A stretch of DNA of 64,000 bases from an uncultured Erythrobacter sp. (GTDB lineage Bacteria > Pseudomonadota > Alphaproteobacteria > Sphingomonadales > Sphingomonadaceae): the NCBI GenBank assembly GCA_947498065.1, contig CANMIS010000001.1:868001-932000 (forward strand), read 5' to 3'. Positions within the stretch are counted from its first letter, which is position 1; each line of letters begins with the position of its first letter. Below the pieces are notes generated by a model. The model did no database searches and had not been told where the DNA came from. It saw only the letters and a program-made list of their open reading frames with translations. Shown here in pieces: positions 46,074-54,981 of this stretch. Made by a program: the position numbers and the translations under genes.

Positions 46074-46960
46074 CCACGCTTCATACGAGCAATCACCAAA
46101 GCGCTCCCCACAAGCATCATCCCAAGCAAATCGAGCGGCGTCAGCACTTCCTGAAACGCGAAGTACCCAATCAGCGCAGCAACCGCGGGTTGGGTCAACA
46201 GCGCCAGCCCAATGATTAGCGGCGGGAAGTGGCCTAGCGAATAGACCAGCAGCCCCTGTCCGATCAGCTGGCTGCTCACAAACAGGATCAGGATCGGGGT
46301 CCAATCAGTTGGCCAGACCGGCTCGCCCAGCGCGAGTGCCAGCATGAGCAGCACCGGGCAGGCAAACACGCTGACCCACACCAGCAGGCTCCATGAGCCG
46401 AACCGCGCTCGCTCGCCCTGCAACGTAATCAGGTAAATCGCGTAAAGCAGCCCTGCGGCGAGGCAAAACAGATCGCCGACAAAGGTCGAGGTCGAAATCT
46501 CCAGACTGCGCCCCAGCAGGATCGCCGCACCGGTGAGAGCGCATACAATCGCGAGCCATTCAAATCCGCGCGGCAACATGCGCGCCATGATGAAGCCGGA
46601 AAACAGCAGGATGATCGATCCGGCATTGCCAAACAGGGTCGCATTGCCCAGCCGGGTAAGCCCAATCCCGATATGCCAGCTCGCCAAATCCAACGCGAAG
46701 GCGGTCGCCCCTAAAGCCACCAACACCAAAGTCTTACGCGGCATTCCGCCCAGCCGCTGACCGCTCATCCGGGCGAACAGCACCAAAAGTGGCAGAGCTA
46801 GAAACAGGCGCCAGAACCCCGCGCTCACCGGGCCGGTATCCGCCAGACGCACAAGCCAAGGCCCGGTCGCAAGGGCGATATTTCCGCCCAGCAAAGCCGC
46901 CAGCAACAGCGCAGCTTTCGCATCGAACAGCTGTTTTTGAGGCGCCCCAGCGTTTTCCAT
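46070..46960 (-). CDS. EamA-family (DMT) transporter
   Basis: A 296-residue membrane protein with about ten predicted transmembrane helices, in two EamA repeats: one about residues 16-130 (LLLAALLGGNIALATGPWL) and one about residues 150-290 (AGLLYAIYLITLQGERARF, PLIIGLALLTQPAVAALIGYF). This is the drug/metabolite exporter fold. The substrate is unknown; homologues export amino acids, nucleosides or toxic metabolites. The C-terminus is short and basic. It is divergent from the flavin reductase gene. Confidence 0.9.
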   Translation of the reverse strand: MENAGAPQKQLFDAKAALLLAALLGGNIALATGPWLVRLADTGPVSAGFWRLFLALPLLVLFARMSGQRLGGMPRKTLVLVALGATAFALDLASWHIGIGLTRLGNATLFGNAGSIILLFSGFIMARMLPRGFEWLAIVCALTGAAILLGRSLEISTSTFVGDLFCLAAGLLYAIYLITLQGERARFGSWSLLVWVSVFACPVLLMLALALGEPVWPTDWTPILILFVSSQLIGQGLLVYSLGHFPPLIIGLALLTQPAVAALIGYFAFQEVLTPLDLLGMMLVGSALVIARMKRG

Positions 46961-47027
46961 GCTTGCGCCCTAGCCCGCAATTCCCCAAGTGCTCAAATAC
47001 AAAAGATTGCAAAAGAGGACCAACCCT

Positions 47028-48146
47028 ATGCACGATGCTCTCTTCCAGCCGCTCACAATGGGCGCGCTTGAGGCCAAGAACCGTATCTTTATGGCGCCGC
47101 TCACACGCGGGCGCGCGGCTGAACCTATGTTTGTGCCGAATGCTTTGATGGGCACATATTATCGCCAGCGCAGCGGTGCCGGCATGATCCTGACCGAAGC
47201 AACCGGCATCAGTGTAGAGGGCCTGGGCTGGCCATCAGCGCCCGGCATCTGGACAGACGAGCAGACCGAAGCATGGAAGCCAATCGTAGAAGGCGTGCAC
47301 GAAGAAGGCGGCATGATCGTGATGCAGCTGTGGCATATGGGCCGGATCGTTCACCCTTACTTCCTCGATGGAAACGCGCCGCTTTCCGCCAGCGCGACGA
47401 CTGCACCGGGCGAGGCGCACACGCCGATTGGCAAGCAGCCTTATGCAGAGGCTCGTGCCGCAACGCTCGACGATATCAAGCGCACGATTGATGATTATCA
47501 CCGCGCGGCTGAGAACGCGAAGAAGGCTGGATTTGATGGCGTGCAATTGCACGGCGCCAATGGCTATTTCATCGACCAATTCCTGCGCGATAAGACGAAC
47601 TTGCGCGAGGACGAATATGGCGGCTCGCCGGAAAACCGCACCCGCTTGATGCGCGAAGTGCTGGAGGCGCTGATCGATGTGTGGGGCGCGGACCGGGTTG
47701 GCATTCGCCTGTCACCCAATGGCGATTCGCAAGGCACGGATGACAGCAATCCTGAGGCGACCTTTGGCGCGGCGGCGAAGGTCTGCAATGATCTGGACCT
47801 CGCCTTTGTTGAGCTGCGCCAGCCGGGCCCAGATGGCACCTTCGGCCAGACGGATGTTCCGCAGCAGGATCCATTGTTCCGCGAGCACTACAAAGGCCCG
47901 CTGATCCTAAACTCTGATTACAGCGCTCAGGAAGCCGATGCCGATGTGACCAGCGGTCGCTGCGATGCGGTAAGCTTTGGCCGTCCGTACATCTCCAACC
48001 CCGATCTGGAAAAACGGATTGCGGTCGGCGCGCATTTCAACCCGAACACCAATGTGCCCAAGAGCTGGTACTTCCCCATTGCGGAAGGCTACACCGACTA
48101 CCCGACGCTGGAAGAAGAACAGGGACGCGCGGAAAACGCGGCCTGA
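47028..48146 (+). CDS. Old-yellow-enzyme family flavin oxidoreductase
   Basis: A 372-residue FMN-dependent ene-reductase. It begins LFQPLTMGALEAKNRIFMAPLTRGRA. The HGAN motif (VQLHGANGYFIDQFL) binds substrate and flavin, RTRLMREVLEALIDVWG follows, and VSFGRPYISNPDL is at the C-terminal FMN-phosphate site. Length and motifs match the NemA-like group that reduces activated alkenes and nitro compounds. The ATG at 47028 has AGAGGA upstream. It abuts the convergent lipoprotein gene with no bases between the stops. Confidence 0.92.
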   Translation: MHDALFQPLTMGALEAKNRIFMAPLTRGRAAEPMFVPNALMGTYYRQRSGAGMILTEATGISVEGLGWPSAPGIWTDEQTEAWKPIVEGVHEEGGMIVMQLWHMGRIVHPYFLDGNAPLSASATTAPGEAHTPIGKQPYAEARAATLDDIKRTIDDYHRAAENAKKAGFDGVQLHGANGYFIDQFLRDKTNLREDEYGGSPENRTRLMREVLEALIDVWGADRVGIRLSPNGDSQGTDDSNPEATFGAAAKVCNDLDLAFVELRQPGPDGTFGQTDVPQQDPLFREHYKGPLILNSDYSAQEADADVTSGRCDAVSFGRPYISNPDLEKRIAVGAHFNPNTNVPKSWYFPIAEGYTDYPTLEEEQGRAENAA

Positions 48147-48509
48147 CTACTCACCTGCGTCCTCTTCAGGCGCAGGTTCAGAAGGCGTTTCTGGGGCCGG
48201 AGCATCTGCTGATGCTTCGGCCTCTGTCGTTTCAGCCTCGTCGTCGCCAGAATCTTCGCTCGCGTCACTAGTATCGCCGCCCGATGAACTAGGCGCGCCG
48301 CTGGCACGCGGGGCGAGCGGCGATTGCGAGCGGACTTCCTCTAGCGGCAGCATGTCGTCGCTGATCGATCCGCCGAGCACGTCGCCGGTGGCTTCTGCCA
48401 TCTCTTCGCCGCTGCTCGCCTCTGGCGCGGCATCATCGCCGCACGCCGCCAGTGCCAAGGCGAGCGGCGCAAGCATGCCCGCGCGGATAGGAGTTATGTT
48501 GATGCGCAT
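48147..48509 (-). CDS. Small acidic lipoprotein
   Basis: A 120-residue protein with a signal peptide ending in a lipobox ([11 protein letters not shown], Cys at about residue 23). The mature part is almost wholly Ala, Asp, Glu, Ser and Pro, and so probably disordered. No domain is visible. The start overlaps the end of lipB by 16 bases, so translation is coupled to lipB. It may be a small membrane-associated spacer or an unrecognised binding protein. The frame is well supported by the signal and composition, but the annotation stays hypothetical. Confidence 0.65.
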   Translation of the reverse strand: MRINITPIRAGMLAPLALALAACGDDAAPEASSGEEMAEATGDVLGGSISDDMLPLEEVRSQSPLAPRASGAPSSSGGDTSDASEDSGDDEAETTEAEASADAPAPETPSEPAPEEDAGE

Positions 48510-49228
48510 CTTCGTGCTTCGGCCTTATCGAGTGTTTCCAAAAATTCGCCAGCATGGGCGATCAGCGCCTCGTCCCATTTGGCGGGAGAAATGTCGAGGC
48601 CCAAGCGCGATAGGCTGGTGACGCCGTACTCATCGATCCCGCATGGGACGATCCCGGTGAAATGGCTGAGGTCTGGATCAAGATTGACGGAAAAGCCGTG
48701 CATTGTGACCCAGCGGCGCACGCGCACGCCAATCGCGCCGATCTTGGCCTCGCGCCCATCGACATCCTTGGTCCAGATGCCGACCCGGCCATCGACCGCC
48801 CAACTTTCCACGCCGAACTCGCGCAAGGCGGCAATCACCCAGCCCTCCAATGCATGGACAAAGCAGCGCACGTCTTTGCCGCGCTGGTTCAGATCGAGCA
48901 TGACATAGCCGACCCGCTGTCCGGGTCCGTGATAGGTGTAGCGCCCGCCGCGCCCGGCCTTAACGACCTCAAATCGCGGATCGAGCAGCTCATCGTCGGC
49001 CGCGCTGGTCCCTGCGGTGTAGACCGGAGGATGCTCGAGCAGCCAGATCTGCTCGCGGGCGCTTCCCTCCGCAATCGCCTGATTGCGCGCCTCCATCTCC
49101 GCCAAGGCCTCAGTGTAAGGCACCTGGCGATCCTCATGCCGCCAATCGATCGCCGTGATCGATGATGCGGGCAAGGTATCTGGTGATGTCTTGGCGGCGG
49201 CGGTCATATGGTGATTGCTTGGGGGCAT
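48494..49228 (-). CDS. lipB: Octanoyltransferase
   Basis: A 244-residue LipB that moves octanoyl groups from ACP to lipoyl domains. The key motifs are [21 protein letters not shown], the active Lys in [18 protein letters not shown] and the catalytic Cys in [14 protein letters not shown]. The ATG at 49228 lacks a good ribosome-binding site, as does the ATG at 49207, so the start is uncertain. It is divergent from the membrane protein gene at 49272, with only 43 bases between them. lipA is not adjacent. Confidence 0.95.
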   Translation of the reverse strand: MPPSNHHMTAAAKTSPDTLPASSITAIDWRHEDRQVPYTEALAEMEARNQAIAEGSAREQIWLLEHPPVYTAGTSAADDELLDPRFEVVKAGRGGRYTYHGPGQRVGYVMLDLNQRGKDVRCFVHALEGWVIAALREFGVESWAVDGRVGIWTKDVDGREAKIGAIGVRVRRWVTMHGFSVNLDPDLSHFTGIVPCGIDEYGVTSLSRLGLDISPAKWDEALIAHAGEFLETLDKAEARRCAST

Positions 49229-49271
49229 CGAGTGCGCTTATCAAGAGCGAAATTATGTAGGGGAAGTACAC

Positions 49272-50114
49272 GTGAAGCTGGATATGGGCCAAGCCTGGAC
49301 GCAAGCAACCGCAATGCTGGGCGCCAATCGCGAATTGGTGATCATCATCGCTGGCCTGTTTCTGTTTCTGCCACAATTCGCGCTTGCCGTGTTTGTACCA
49401 GAGGCGGTGAACCCAGCGCCGCCGCCGGCAGGTGATCCTGCCGATGTTCAAGCGGTGATGGATGCGACCATGGGCGCGATGACGGCCCAGTACAGCAAAT
49501 ATGGCTGGCTGTTCCTGGGTATCACCCTGTTCCAGACACTCGGCACGCTTGCGCTGCTCACCCTGCTGACGGACACGTCCCGGCCCACTGTGGGCGAGGC
49601 GATTAAGCTCGGCGCACGGGGATTGCTGCCTTACATTGGTGCGGCCATCATCATGGCGCTCGGCGCTGCGGTAGTCATCGGTGTGCCTATCGGATTGCTG
49701 AGCACGCTCGGCGGCCCAGCGGTGGCTATCGCTGTTCTAATCGCATTCCCATTGATCATCTATATAGCGATCAAATTCTCGCTCTACACTGCCGTCATCG
49801 CGATTGAGCGTGAGTACAATCCGATCAACGCACTGAAGCGATCTTGGCAGCTTACTAAGGGCAACAGCTTCCGCTTGCTGCTATTCCTATTCCTGCTGTT
49901 CCTGGCTTTTGGCGTTGTATCGCTGGTGCTGACCTTGGTGACGGGCACGATCTTTGCGGCGCTGGGTGGAACGATTGAGCAGATCGGCAATGGATTTATT
50001 GCAGCATTGATGAGCGCTGTGCTGGGCGCAGTATTCCTGGCTGTGTTTGCGGCGATCCACGCGCAATTTTCTGGCGATCAAGCCAGCAAGAATGTCCAAG
50101 ACGTCTTCGAGTAA
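49272..50114 (+). CDS. Polytopic membrane protein of unknown function
   Basis: A 280-residue protein with about six or seven hydrophobic helices, including ELVIIIAGLFLFLPQFALAV, GLLPYIGAAIIMALGAAVVI and FRLLLFLFLLFLAFGVVSLV. A conserved-looking segment, AIEREYNPINALKRSWQLTKG, is typical of the glycerophosphodiester-phosphodiesterase membrane-domain group. No catalytic domain is attached. I use GTG at 49272, which follows AGGGGAAG; the ATG at 49284 is an alternative. The role is unknown. Confidence 0.7.
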   Translation: MKLDMGQAWTQATAMLGANRELVIIIAGLFLFLPQFALAVFVPEAVNPAPPPAGDPADVQAVMDATMGAMTAQYSKYGWLFLGITLFQTLGTLALLTLLTDTSRPTVGEAIKLGARGLLPYIGAAIIMALGAAVVIGVPIGLLSTLGGPAVAIAVLIAFPLIIYIAIKFSLYTAVIAIEREYNPINALKRSWQLTKGNSFRLLLFLFLLFLAFGVVSLVLTLVTGTIFAALGGTIEQIGNGFIAALMSAVLGAVFLAVFAAIHAQFSGDQASKNVQDVFE

Positions 50115-50144
50115 GCCTTGAGCAGCGGGCTTCGCGCCTCGGTC

Positions 50145-50777
50145 CTAGCCCTTAGGCTCTTTCCAAGCCCAATAGAGTTTGCACGGCAGAATGTTGAGCC
50201 ACTCAAAGCCCGCATCAATGCGTTCAAAGAACTTCGCCGATTCATCGCGCACGGCTGAGCTGAATTGATAGGCCAGGAACGCACCGCCCGGCTTGATGAC
50301 CTTGTAGGTTGCTTCGGCAATCTTGGTCGCGACGCCAGCGGGCAGAGTTGAAAACGGCAGGCCTGACAGGATGTAATCGGCATCCGATAGGCCGAGCTCG
50401 GCCAAGTGCTGCTCGACATGTTCAGCGGAGCCAAGCACCGCGTGAAAGCGCGGATCGCGGATCGTCTTGGTCAGATAATCAATATAGAGCGGATTGGTGT
50501 CGATCACGACCAGCGCGGCGTCTCCGCGCAGCCGGTCCAGAACCGGGCGGCAGAACGTGCCGATGCCCGGGCCGTATTCCACGAACACTTCGCATTTGCC
50601 CCAGTCCACCGGCTCCAGCATTTTGCGAACGGTAAAACGCGAAGATGGGATGATCGAGCCGACCATCCGGGGATGCTCCACGAACCCGCGGAAAAACACC
50701 GCGCATTGCGCGCCGTAACGCTGCCAACGTGCGCGCCAGCCGCCGCGACTGCCAATTGCCAAATCTTCAGATTGCAT
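50145..50777 (-). CDS. PmtA-like phospholipid N-methyltransferase
   Basis: A 210-residue class I SAM methyltransferase. The N-terminal FFRGFVEHPRMVGSIIPSS pattern and VFVEYGPGIGTFCRPVLDRL (SAM motif I, about residues 66-85) match bacterial PmtA enzymes, which methylate phosphatidylethanolamine toward phosphatidylcholine. ADYILSGLPFSTLP is the typical motif IV. Related proteins can be rRNA adenine methyltransferases, so the lipid role is likely but not certain. It lies on the opposite strand from both the membrane protein and the MFS gene. Confidence 0.72.
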   Translation of the reverse strand: MQSEDLAIGSRGGWRARWQRYGAQCAVFFRGFVEHPRMVGSIIPSSRFTVRKMLEPVDWGKCEVFVEYGPGIGTFCRPVLDRLRGDAALVVIDTNPLYIDYLTKTIRDPRFHAVLGSAEHVEQHLAELGLSDADYILSGLPFSTLPAGVATKIAEATYKVIKPGGAFLAYQFSSAVRDESAKFFERIDAGFEWLNILPCKLYWAWKEPKG

Positions 50778-50892
50778 CGAGTGGACCTATCGTCGCTTAT
50801 GATCGGGGAGCAAACACAATACGCTGATCCGCCTTGCAGAGGCGCTAACCAATTGCAAGCCGAGGCGCGCTGGCCTAGCGCAGCAGCGACCG

Positions 50893-52269
50893 ATGGCCGA
50901 TGCAGAACCCGATCTTGAAACCCAGCGCCCCAGCGCGCTGAACAATGCCAGCTCTGGCGCAGGGCAAAGCTCCATCTCGCGCGGCCGCATGACGTTGCTG
51001 TTCACAGTGATGCTGGTGACGGCGGCGGGCAATACGGCGATGCAATCGGTGATGCCTTCGATTGGCACCGCGCTGGAGGTCAATGACGTTTGGATCAGCC
51101 TCGCCTACAGCTGGTCGGCGCTGCTGTGGGTGGTGTGCGCGCCGATCTGGGCGCGCCGATCGGACAAGCGCGGGCGCAAATCCATGATGGCGCTCGGCCT
51201 GACCGGCTTTGTCGTCTCGATGGTCCTGTGCGGAGCGGCTCTATGGGCGGGCCTCGCAGGGTTTACGACCGCCTTTTGGACCTTGATCGCCTTTGCTGCG
51301 GCGCGCAGCCTGTTTGGGGGTTTCGGCAGCGCCGCACCGCCAGCCGTTCAAGCCTATGTCGCATCGCGCACGCCGCGAGCTGAGCGGACCAACGCGCTCT
51401 CTCTGATCGCCTCCAGCTTTGGTTTGGGGACAGTGATTGGGCCGGTGCTCGCGCCGCTGATGGTCGTGACATTTCTGGGTATCGGGCTGGTCGGCCCATT
51501 CCTTGGTTTCGCCTTGCTAGGCCTCGCCGCACTGGTGCTGCTGCGCCTGTACCTGCCCGATGATGTGCCGCAATTCGCCGCGCGCGGGCAGGCCGCCTCC
51601 TATTCGAGCGGGTCTGAAGGCCTGGAAATTGATGACGACGATGAGGCAAATGCACAGCCCACCACTCCTGAGCGGCTAAAGTGGACAGATGCGCGGGTGC
51701 GCCCATGGGTGTTCGCCGGGCTAATCGGCGGTCATGCACAGGCCATGATCATGGGTATCACGGGGTTTCTGGTGCTCGATCGGTTGAACCTGCGGGGCGA
51801 TCCAGAACAAGGCGCAACCTATGTCAGCCTGGTGCTCGCCTTTGGCGCGGTGGCGACACTGCTCGCGCAATGGGGCCTTATTCCGCGCTTCAAGATGGGA
51901 CCGCGCGTCGCAACTCTATCGGGCGTGCTCGTGGCCGCGTTTGGCACCGCCATTCTGGGGGCAACGAACGAGCTGTTCGGGCTGTCGCTTGGCTATGCCA
52001 TCGCCTCTTTGGGTTTTGGATTGTTCCGTCCGGGCACAACAGCGGGCACGTCTTTGGCCGTGACACGGGCCGAACAGGGACAGGCATCCGGCATTGTCGC
52101 CAGTGTTGCAGGCGCGAGCTTTATCTACGCGCCGGCGCTGGGCGTTTGGCTCTATGGACTCAATGATTGGCTCGGCTTTGGACTGGTGATCGTTCTGTGC
52201 CTGATCGTCGCGATCCTTGGCTGGCGGGGCCTGCAAGCCGACGCCAAACTCGTGGGCAAAGAAGCCTAG
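50893..52269 (+). CDS. MFS transporter
   Basis: A 458-residue major-facilitator transporter with about 12 predicted helices and a 30-residue cytoplasmic lead. The loop WARRSDKRGRKSMMALGLTG between helices 2 and 3 is the family's GxxxDRxGRR-type signature. The acidic stretch around residues 235-260 (EGLEIDDDDEANAQ) is the central loop. The resemblance is to drug-proton antiporters, but the substrate is unknown. Its stop codon shares a CTAG with the convergent arsC stop, so the two ends overlap by 4 bases. Confidence 0.88.
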   Translation: MADAEPDLETQRPSALNNASSGAGQSSISRGRMTLLFTVMLVTAAGNTAMQSVMPSIGTALEVNDVWISLAYSWSALLWVVCAPIWARRSDKRGRKSMMALGLTGFVVSMVLCGAALWAGLAGFTTAFWTLIAFAAARSLFGGFGSAAPPAVQAYVASRTPRAERTNALSLIASSFGLGTVIGPVLAPLMVVTFLGIGLVGPFLGFALLGLAALVLLRLYLPDDVPQFAARGQAASYSSGSEGLEIDDDDEANAQPTTPERLKWTDARVRPWVFAGLIGGHAQAMIMGITGFLVLDRLNLRGDPEQGATYVSLVLAFGAVATLLAQWGLIPRFKMGPRVATLSGVLVAAFGTAILGATNELFGLSLGYAIASLGFGLFRPGTTAGTSLAVTRAEQGQASGIVASVAGASFIYAPALGVWLYGLNDWLGFGLVIVLCLIVAILGWRGLQADAKLVGKEA

Positions 52270-52610
52270 AGGATTTCGCGGACCACGTCCTGCGGACGGC
52301 ACAGCCGCACACCCTTCTCAGTTTCAACCAAAGGGCGTTCCAGCAAGGACGAATCCTCCGCCATCGCATCGAGCACGGTGTCCGCATCGGCGTCAGGCAG
52401 GCCGCGTTCCGCCGCATCAGTGCCGCGCAGGCGCAGCCCCTGCTGAGGCGTAATGCCAGCGTCCTTGTAGAGCTGAGCCAGCTTTTCGCGGGTCGGCGCA
52501 TCTTTCAGATAGAGCACCACGTTGAGGTCAATGCCGTCCTGTTCTTCCAGAATAGCCAGAGTTTTGCGCGAGGTGCCGCATTTCGGATTGTGCCAGATGG
52601 TCGCTTTCAT
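52266..52610 (-). CDS. arsC: ArsC-family arsenate reductase-like protein
   Basis: A 114-residue protein of the glutaredoxin-dependent ArsC family. The catalytic Cys is in HNPKCGTSRKTLAIL. The conserved LLERPLVE segment supplies an Arg, and a basic segment includes RLRGTDAAERG. Some family members (Spx/YffB) are not arsenate reductases. No ars operon (arsR, arsB, acr3) is nearby, so the arsenate role is uncertain. The ATG has no strong ribosome-binding site. The gene is convergent with the MFS gene, with overlapping stops. Confidence 0.82.
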   Translation of the reverse strand: MKATIWHNPKCGTSRKTLAILEEQDGIDLNVVLYLKDAPTREKLAQLYKDAGITPQQGLRLRGTDAAERGLPDADADTVLDAMAEDSSLLERPLVETEKGVRLCRPQDVVREIL

Positions 52611-52699
52611 AGGTGCCGTTCCGCTTGAGCTTGAGTGAGTGTTTCAGGCGCCAGATAACCGATTGCGCGCACAAAAACCACACTTGCAATAAATAGTAT

Positions 52700-52714
52700 T
52701 GCGAATCATTTTCA
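52700..52714. promoter_or_regulatory. Fur-like box upstream of the TonB siderophore receptor
   Basis: TGCGAATCATTTTCA matches the 7-1-7 Fur consensus at 11 of 14 positions. It lies 72 bases upstream of the receptor start, in AT-rich sequence. Iron repression of a siderophore receptor is expected, so this is a natural place for such a site. Confidence 0.6.
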
Positions 52715-52786
52715 ATTCACTTGCAAATGCGAACGGCTTGCAATAGCAGCTTTCCCATCACTCCTTGGACGGAAAGATTTGCACCT

Positions 52787-54934
52787 ATGAACACTCGCCT
52801 CTCTCGCGCTGCTCTGCTGCTCAGCAGCGCATGTTTCGCCTTCCCAGCGATGGCCGAAACGGCTGATGATGCAGGTGGGGCAGACGCTTCTGAAGGTTCG
52901 CAAATCATCGTCACCGGGCAAGTGCTCTATAGCGACCGGGTCAATTCGGTGAAGACGCCGACACCTGTCATTGATGTCCCGCAATCCCTGTCGATCGTAA
53001 CCTCTGAGCAGATCACGCAGCAGGGTTTCGACAGCATCGATGACATCGTCCTCTACACACCGGGCGTCACCAGCTCGCAAGGCGAAGGGCACCGTGATGC
53101 TGTGGTCTTTCGCGGAGTGCGCTCAACGGCGGACTTCTATGTCGATGGCGTGCGCGACGACGTGCAATATTACCGCGGGCTCTACAATCTCGAGCAGGTT
53201 GAGATCCTGCGCGGCCCCAATGCTCTGCTGTTTGGGCGCGGCGGAACCGGCGGCATCATCAACCGAGTGACGAAGAAGGGCGTGATCGGCGAACAATTTG
53301 TCGGCTATCAGGGCTCCATCGACACCTTCGGCGCATTCTCCGGTCAGGTGGATGTAAACCTAGCGACCGGCGAAAACTCTGCGCTGCGTATCAATGCTGC
53401 TTACGAAGATCTCAACAACCACCGAGATTTCTTCGATGGGGAGCGGATTGGCTTTAACCCGACATTCCGCGCGCAAATCAGCCCATCGACTGTGATTGAT
53501 CTGTCCTACGAATATATCAATCACGAGCGCTTCATTGATCGCGGCATCCCTTCTGATGAGAACGGCAATCCAGTCCGGGCACTGCAGGATGTGACCTTTG
53601 GCGATCCTGACAATAATTTCACCACTCTTGAAGCACACGTGCTGCGCGCGTCAGTTCAGCATGACTTTTCCGAGAACCTAAAGGGCAATTTCACCGCCTC
53701 TTACGGCGATTATGACAAGGTCTATTCGAACTTCTTCCCGGTTGGTTTTGACAGCGCGGCCAATGTCGTGACCCTCGATGGCTATATCGACACCACTCAG
53801 CGCGAGAACTTCATTCTCTCCGGCAACCTGATCGGTGAATTTGATACGGGCAGCGTCGGCCACACGGTCATCGTCGGCGGCGAATATATCGACACCAAGA
53901 ACGACAACGACCGTTTCAATTCATTCTTTGACACAGCGGACGCAGATGGCCGGCGCACGGACCAAGAGAACTTCCTCGCCGTCCGCCCAATTGCCCTGCG
54001 CGGTAATGTCGGCACCATCGCAGATGGCCGCACGACAACGAACAGCTTCGCCACCAGCCTCAACGACGACACCGAGGCCGATGTCGAGGTGTTCTCACTC
54101 TACATTCAGGACGAGATCGAGCTCACAAGCTGGCTCAATGTCGTGCTTGGCGCGCGCTTTGACAGCTTTGAAATCACCGTCGACAACGTCGAAACCTTCA
54201 TCGACACCGGCGTGCGCGATATCCGCAGCCGCAAGGATGAAGAAATCTCGCCCCGCCTTGGCGTCATCATAAAGCCGCAGGACAATATCTCGATCTACGG
54301 CAGCTTTAGCGAGAGCTTCCAGCCGCGCTCTGGCGAGCAATTTGCCGACATCAATCCGCCAGACGATGCGCTTGCCCCCAACACGTTCCAAAACCTGGAG
54401 CTGGGCCTGAAGTGGGACTTTGACACAAACTTCAGCCTGACCGCAGCGATCTTTGAGGTTGAGCAAACCTCGCCGCAGGTGGCCGACAATGACCCAGGCA
54501 CCCTAGATGTGATCGAGACCCGGGTCCAGGGATTCGAGGCCCAGCTAAGAGGACAGGTCACCGATTGGTGGTTCGTGTCCGCAGGCTACAGCTATCTTGA
54601 TGGCGAGCAGGCCAATGGCACATTGCGCCCGCGCGAATTGCCAGAAAACGCCTTTTCAGTCTGGAACAATTTTCAGCCGACTGATCGCTTTGGATTGGGG
54701 CTAGGCCTCACCTACCAAGACGACAGCTTTGCCGACAATGGCAACACAGTCACCTTGCCGAGCTACGCCCGCGTCGACCTTGCCGCCTATTACGATGTGT
54801 CTGACCGGATGCGCGTGCAGGTGAATATCGAGAACCTGTTTGACGAGGACTATTTCCCCAACGCGCACACCGCCGACAACATCACTGTAGGCGCGCCGCT
54901 AAACGCGCGCTTCACGATCAGCGGACGGTTCTAG
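52787..54934 (+). CDS. TonB-dependent siderophore receptor
   Basis: A 715-residue outer-membrane receptor. The signal peptide is MNTRLSRAALLLSSACFAFPAMA. A TonB-box region follows, then a plug with DVPQSLSIVTSEQITQQGFD, SIDDIVLYTPGVTSSQGEGH and VFRGVRSTADFYVDGVRDDVQYYRGLYNLEQVEILRGPNALLFGRG-type motifs. The FhuA/FiuA-like plug and the barrel ending FTISGRF indicate ferric-siderophore uptake. The frame is open from 52721, but the ATG at 52787 begins the signal peptide. The Fur-like box upstream supports iron control. No exbBD or siderophore-synthesis genes are adjacent. Confidence 0.93.
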   Translation: MNTRLSRAALLLSSACFAFPAMAETADDAGGADASEGSQIIVTGQVLYSDRVNSVKTPTPVIDVPQSLSIVTSEQITQQGFDSIDDIVLYTPGVTSSQGEGHRDAVVFRGVRSTADFYVDGVRDDVQYYRGLYNLEQVEILRGPNALLFGRGGTGGIINRVTKKGVIGEQFVGYQGSIDTFGAFSGQVDVNLATGENSALRINAAYEDLNNHRDFFDGERIGFNPTFRAQISPSTVIDLSYEYINHERFIDRGIPSDENGNPVRALQDVTFGDPDNNFTTLEAHVLRASVQHDFSENLKGNFTASYGDYDKVYSNFFPVGFDSAANVVTLDGYIDTTQRENFILSGNLIGEFDTGSVGHTVIVGGEYIDTKNDNDRFNSFFDTADADGRRTDQENFLAVRPIALRGNVGTIADGRTTTNSFATSLNDDTEADVEVFSLYIQDEIELTSWLNVVLGARFDSFEITVDNVETFIDTGVRDIRSRKDEEISPRLGVIIKPQDNISIYGSFSESFQPRSGEQFADINPPDDALAPNTFQNLELGLKWDFDTNFSLTAAIFEVEQTSPQVADNDPGTLDVIETRVQGFEAQLRGQVTDWWFVSAGYSYLDGEQANGTLRPRELPENAFSVWNNFQPTDRFGLGLGLTYQDDSFADNGNTVTLPSYARVDLAAYYDVSDRMRVQVNIENLFDEDYFPNAHTADNITVGAPLNARFTISGRF

Positions 54935-54981
54935 GAATAGCGCGAGCGGCTTTGCCGGTAAAACCGGCGGGCCGCTATTCC
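54934..54981. terminator. Composite hairpin between two convergent genes
   Basis: GGAATAGCG (54934-54942) pairs with CGCTATTCC (54973-54981), and inside it GCCGGT pairs with ACCGGC. It includes the stop codons of both convergent genes. A two-way terminator is likely, though there is no long T-run. Confidence 0.5.
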
